From: Microcaldota archaeon
GTDB taxonomy: Archaea; Micrarchaeota; Micrarchaeia; CAILAH01
Reading direction: 5' to 3'
DNA length: 7,254 nt
NCBI GenBank assembly: GCA_026419815.1
Contig: JAOAKR010000022.1
Span: forward strand, 272 to 7,525
In this document: one piece after another, positions 6,157-7,254 of the stretch
Numbering within the stretch: position 1 is the stretch's first letter
Layout of the letters: the number at the start of each line of letters is the position of its first letter
Position numbers and translations under genes: made by a program
The notes under the pieces: model-generated
What the model saw: the letters and a program-made list of their open reading frames with translations, nothing else
Told to the model about the DNA's origin: nothing
The model's database searches: none

Positions 6157-6711
6157 TTATTCCGGCAGGCTTACAGAAACGATGGCCGGCTCTCTTGCAC
6201 GCACGACCACCACAAGGCTTTTCCCATCTGCGTTCGTGAACGTAACCTGCCAGTTATCACCGGCCTTCTCGGCTTTTGCGCGTATGCCCGTGCCGTCACC
6301 GATGAACTGGCTGGCTTCCTGCGATCCGGAAAGCGTGTGTGCAGCGACTATCGCCTCCTCCTCGCCGGTTATTATGCAGTTGCCCTCGCACTTGTACGTG
6401 CAGTCCCTTATTATGTAGCTTGTGACGCCGGTCTCATAGCCGTAGTCAGGGTACTTGTACTTCAGCCGCATCCTGACTGGGCACACGGACGTGTAGTTGA
6501 ACGTCACACGGACGCTTGTTATGTTGGTGCCGCCGACCTCCTCGTGCCCCTCAATCTCAATTATGTCCGCAGCCGGGTATTTCGCCCGTGCATCCTTTAT
6601 GATTGCCTGCTCAAACCCGAGCTGGTCAACCTGCTCGGGCTTACCTATGCACCCTGCAAACAGTGCAGCAAGCACCGCACAAACAGCCAAGAGCATTGCA
6701 ACCCTATTCAT
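6157..6711 (-). CDS. Small secreted lipoprotein, cysteine-containing, unknown function
   Basis: 184 residues, no family recognised. The N-terminus MNRVAMLLAVCAVLAALFAGC is a lipoprotein-type signal peptide with lipobox LFAGC, so Cys21 would be lipid-modified and the mature protein anchored outside the membrane. The mature part has two N-glycosylation sequons (NIT, NYT) and four further cysteines: one in SVCPVR and three in CTYKCEGNC. These could form two disulfides or bind a metal. The C-terminal ~75 residues (EEEAIVAAHTLSG, then WQVTFTNADGKSLVVVVR) have the helix plus beta-strand pattern seen in PepSY-like domains; this is only a resemblance. The start is ATG 6711, since the signal peptide begins there. 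An in-frame TTG at 6732 would only add a poor N-terminus. The gene overlaps the end of the RFC gene by 8 nt and is probably translated from the same transcript. Confidence 0.83.
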   Translation of the reverse strand: MNRVAMLLAVCAVLAALFAGCIGKPEQVDQLGFEQAIIKDARAKYPAADIIEIEGHEEVGGTNITSVRVTFNYTSVCPVRMRLKYKYPDYGYETGVTSYIIRDCTYKCEGNCIITGEEEAIVAAHTLSGSQEASQFIGDGTGIRAKAEKAGDNWQVTFTNADGKSLVVVVRAREPAIVSVSLPE

Positions 6712-7254
6712 TTTTGTTCCCCCTCCCCTCAAGCGTTATCTGCGCGAGCAGCGCAGTGACTTGGATGCGCTCATCCGCACCCTCTGAAAGCCTGAAATTA
6801 TACTCGCCAATCCGGTCAACAAGCCTGACCTTTGCCATATCCGGGAGTGCCATACGCACAATCTCGGAATACATCTGGTCCAGAACGTCCTGCCCGCTCA
6901 TCCCATAGCCGACCATAACTTTCTCAAGCATCTTGCGGGCCTCAGAGAACTCCCCACCATATGCCTTTTGTATTATATCTGCAATCTCTTTGGGCTTGGC
7001 CTTTGCCGCAAGCGAGTACACCTGCTTGTCAGTGATTTTCTTGGAATGCAGTGATGCGCTCTGCAGGAGGTTGACAGTCCGCCTCATATCACCCTCGCAT
7101 ACCTCAACCAGCGCATCCACTGCCTCCTTTGTGAGCGTGACGCCCTCTTCTTTTGCGATGTGCTCCACCATCTTGTGGATGTCCTCTGGCTCAAGAGACG
7201 TGAACCTGAATATTGCACACCTACTCTGGATGGGCTCAATGATCTTTGACGAGT
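6704..7254 (-). CDS. rfcS: Replication factor C small subunit, C-terminal 182 residues
   Basis: Clamp-loader AAA+ subunit that, with the large subunit, loads the PCNA sliding clamp at primer-template junctions. The 5' part lies beyond the right edge. The visible fragment begins with SSKIIEPIQSRCAIFRF, the sensor-1-proximal segment with the SRC motif, whose Arg acts as the arginine finger on the neighbouring subunit's ATP. It continues with the lid helices and the sensor-2 motif EGDMRRTVNLLQ, then the C-terminal collar domain (MSGQDVLDQMY, LVDRIGEYNFRLSEGADERI, TALLAQITLEG). Conservation matches the small subunit rather than the large one, which has a longer divergent C-terminus. The Walker motifs are outside the window. 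The stop TAG at 6704-6706 lies inside the start of the lipoprotein gene. Confidence 0.95.
   Translation of the reverse strand, partial: SSKIIEPIQSRCAIFRFTSLEPEDIHKMVEHIAKEEGVTLTKEAVDALVEVCEGDMRRTVNLLQSASLHSKKITDKQVYSLAAKAKPKEIADIIQKAYGGEFSEARKMLEKVMVGYGMSGQDVLDQMYSEIVRMALPDMAKVRLVDRIGEYNFRLSEGADERIQVTALLAQITLEGRGNKNE
6719..6728 (-). promoter_or_regulatory. Purine-rich ribosome binding site of the lipoprotein gene
   Basis: The minus strand reads GGGGAGGGGG inside the last codons of the RFC gene. It contains GGAGG, complementary to the 16S 3' end, 10 nt before the ATG at 6711. The spacing is long compared with the other genes but usable, and it supports this internal ATG over the upstream TTG. 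Confidence 0.5.

Noticed and set aside
6385..6411. CX3CX3C in the lipoprotein as a radical-SAM iron-sulfur motif
   Set aside because: Radical-SAM enzymes use CX3CX2C in a cytoplasmic TIM-barrel. This protein is small, secreted and has different spacing.
6097..6759. Plus-strand open frame of 220 codons over the lipoprotein gene
   Set aside because: The minus strand encodes a clear lipoprotein signal peptide and follows the RFC gene. The plus frame has no recognisable protein features and overlaps three genes.

Overview
The window is archaeal. It carries the archaeal/eukaryotic-type initiation factor aIF5B, a replication factor C clamp-loader small subunit and an ADP-forming acetate-CoA ligase in separate alpha and beta genes. 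Shine-Dalgarno sequences fit the archaeal GGAGGTGAT consensus, and one divergent promoter looks leaderless. Most of the window is GC-rich with CGC/AAG/GGC codon preference. Very short intergenic gaps and compact proteins suggest a small streamlined genome, possibly DPANN-like, but the sequence does not let me name a lineage.

Layout. Bases 1-2341 form a minus-strand operon read from right to left: a tail-anchored protein with two predicted winged-helix domains, then the beta (ATP-grasp) subunit, then the alpha (CoA-binding) subunit of the ligase, separated by 1 and 4 bp. The alpha gene runs off the left edge. Its last ~42 visible codons leave the family pattern and switch to AT-rich codon use. 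A 51-bp divergent promoter region (2342-2392) separates this operon from a plus-strand pair: aIF5B (2393-4159) and, 7 bp later, a large secreted or membrane protein (4167-6131). That protein has a signal peptide, a six-bladed NHL-type propeller, a helical region with four ~75-80 residue repeats, and a C-terminal membrane anchor. Convergent to it, and ending 25 bp away, is a minus-strand pair that enters from the right edge: the C-terminal part of the RFC small subunit (6704-7254), whose last codons overlap the start of a small lipoprotein gene (6157-6711).

How the genes may work together. The ligase converts acetyl-CoA, ADP and phosphate to acetate, CoA and ATP, the energy-conserving step of fermentative archaea. 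The membrane-tethered winged-helix protein heads the same operon and could be its regulator or an unrelated sensor (inference). aIF5B and RFC are housekeeping genes, each followed immediately by an envelope protein gene of unknown function. No tRNA, rRNA, CRISPR array, insertion sequence or complete novel system was seen. The strongest items for follow-up are the break in the alpha subunit at about base 125, the tail-anchored winged-helix protein, the repeat-bearing propeller protein and the symmetrical divergent promoter.
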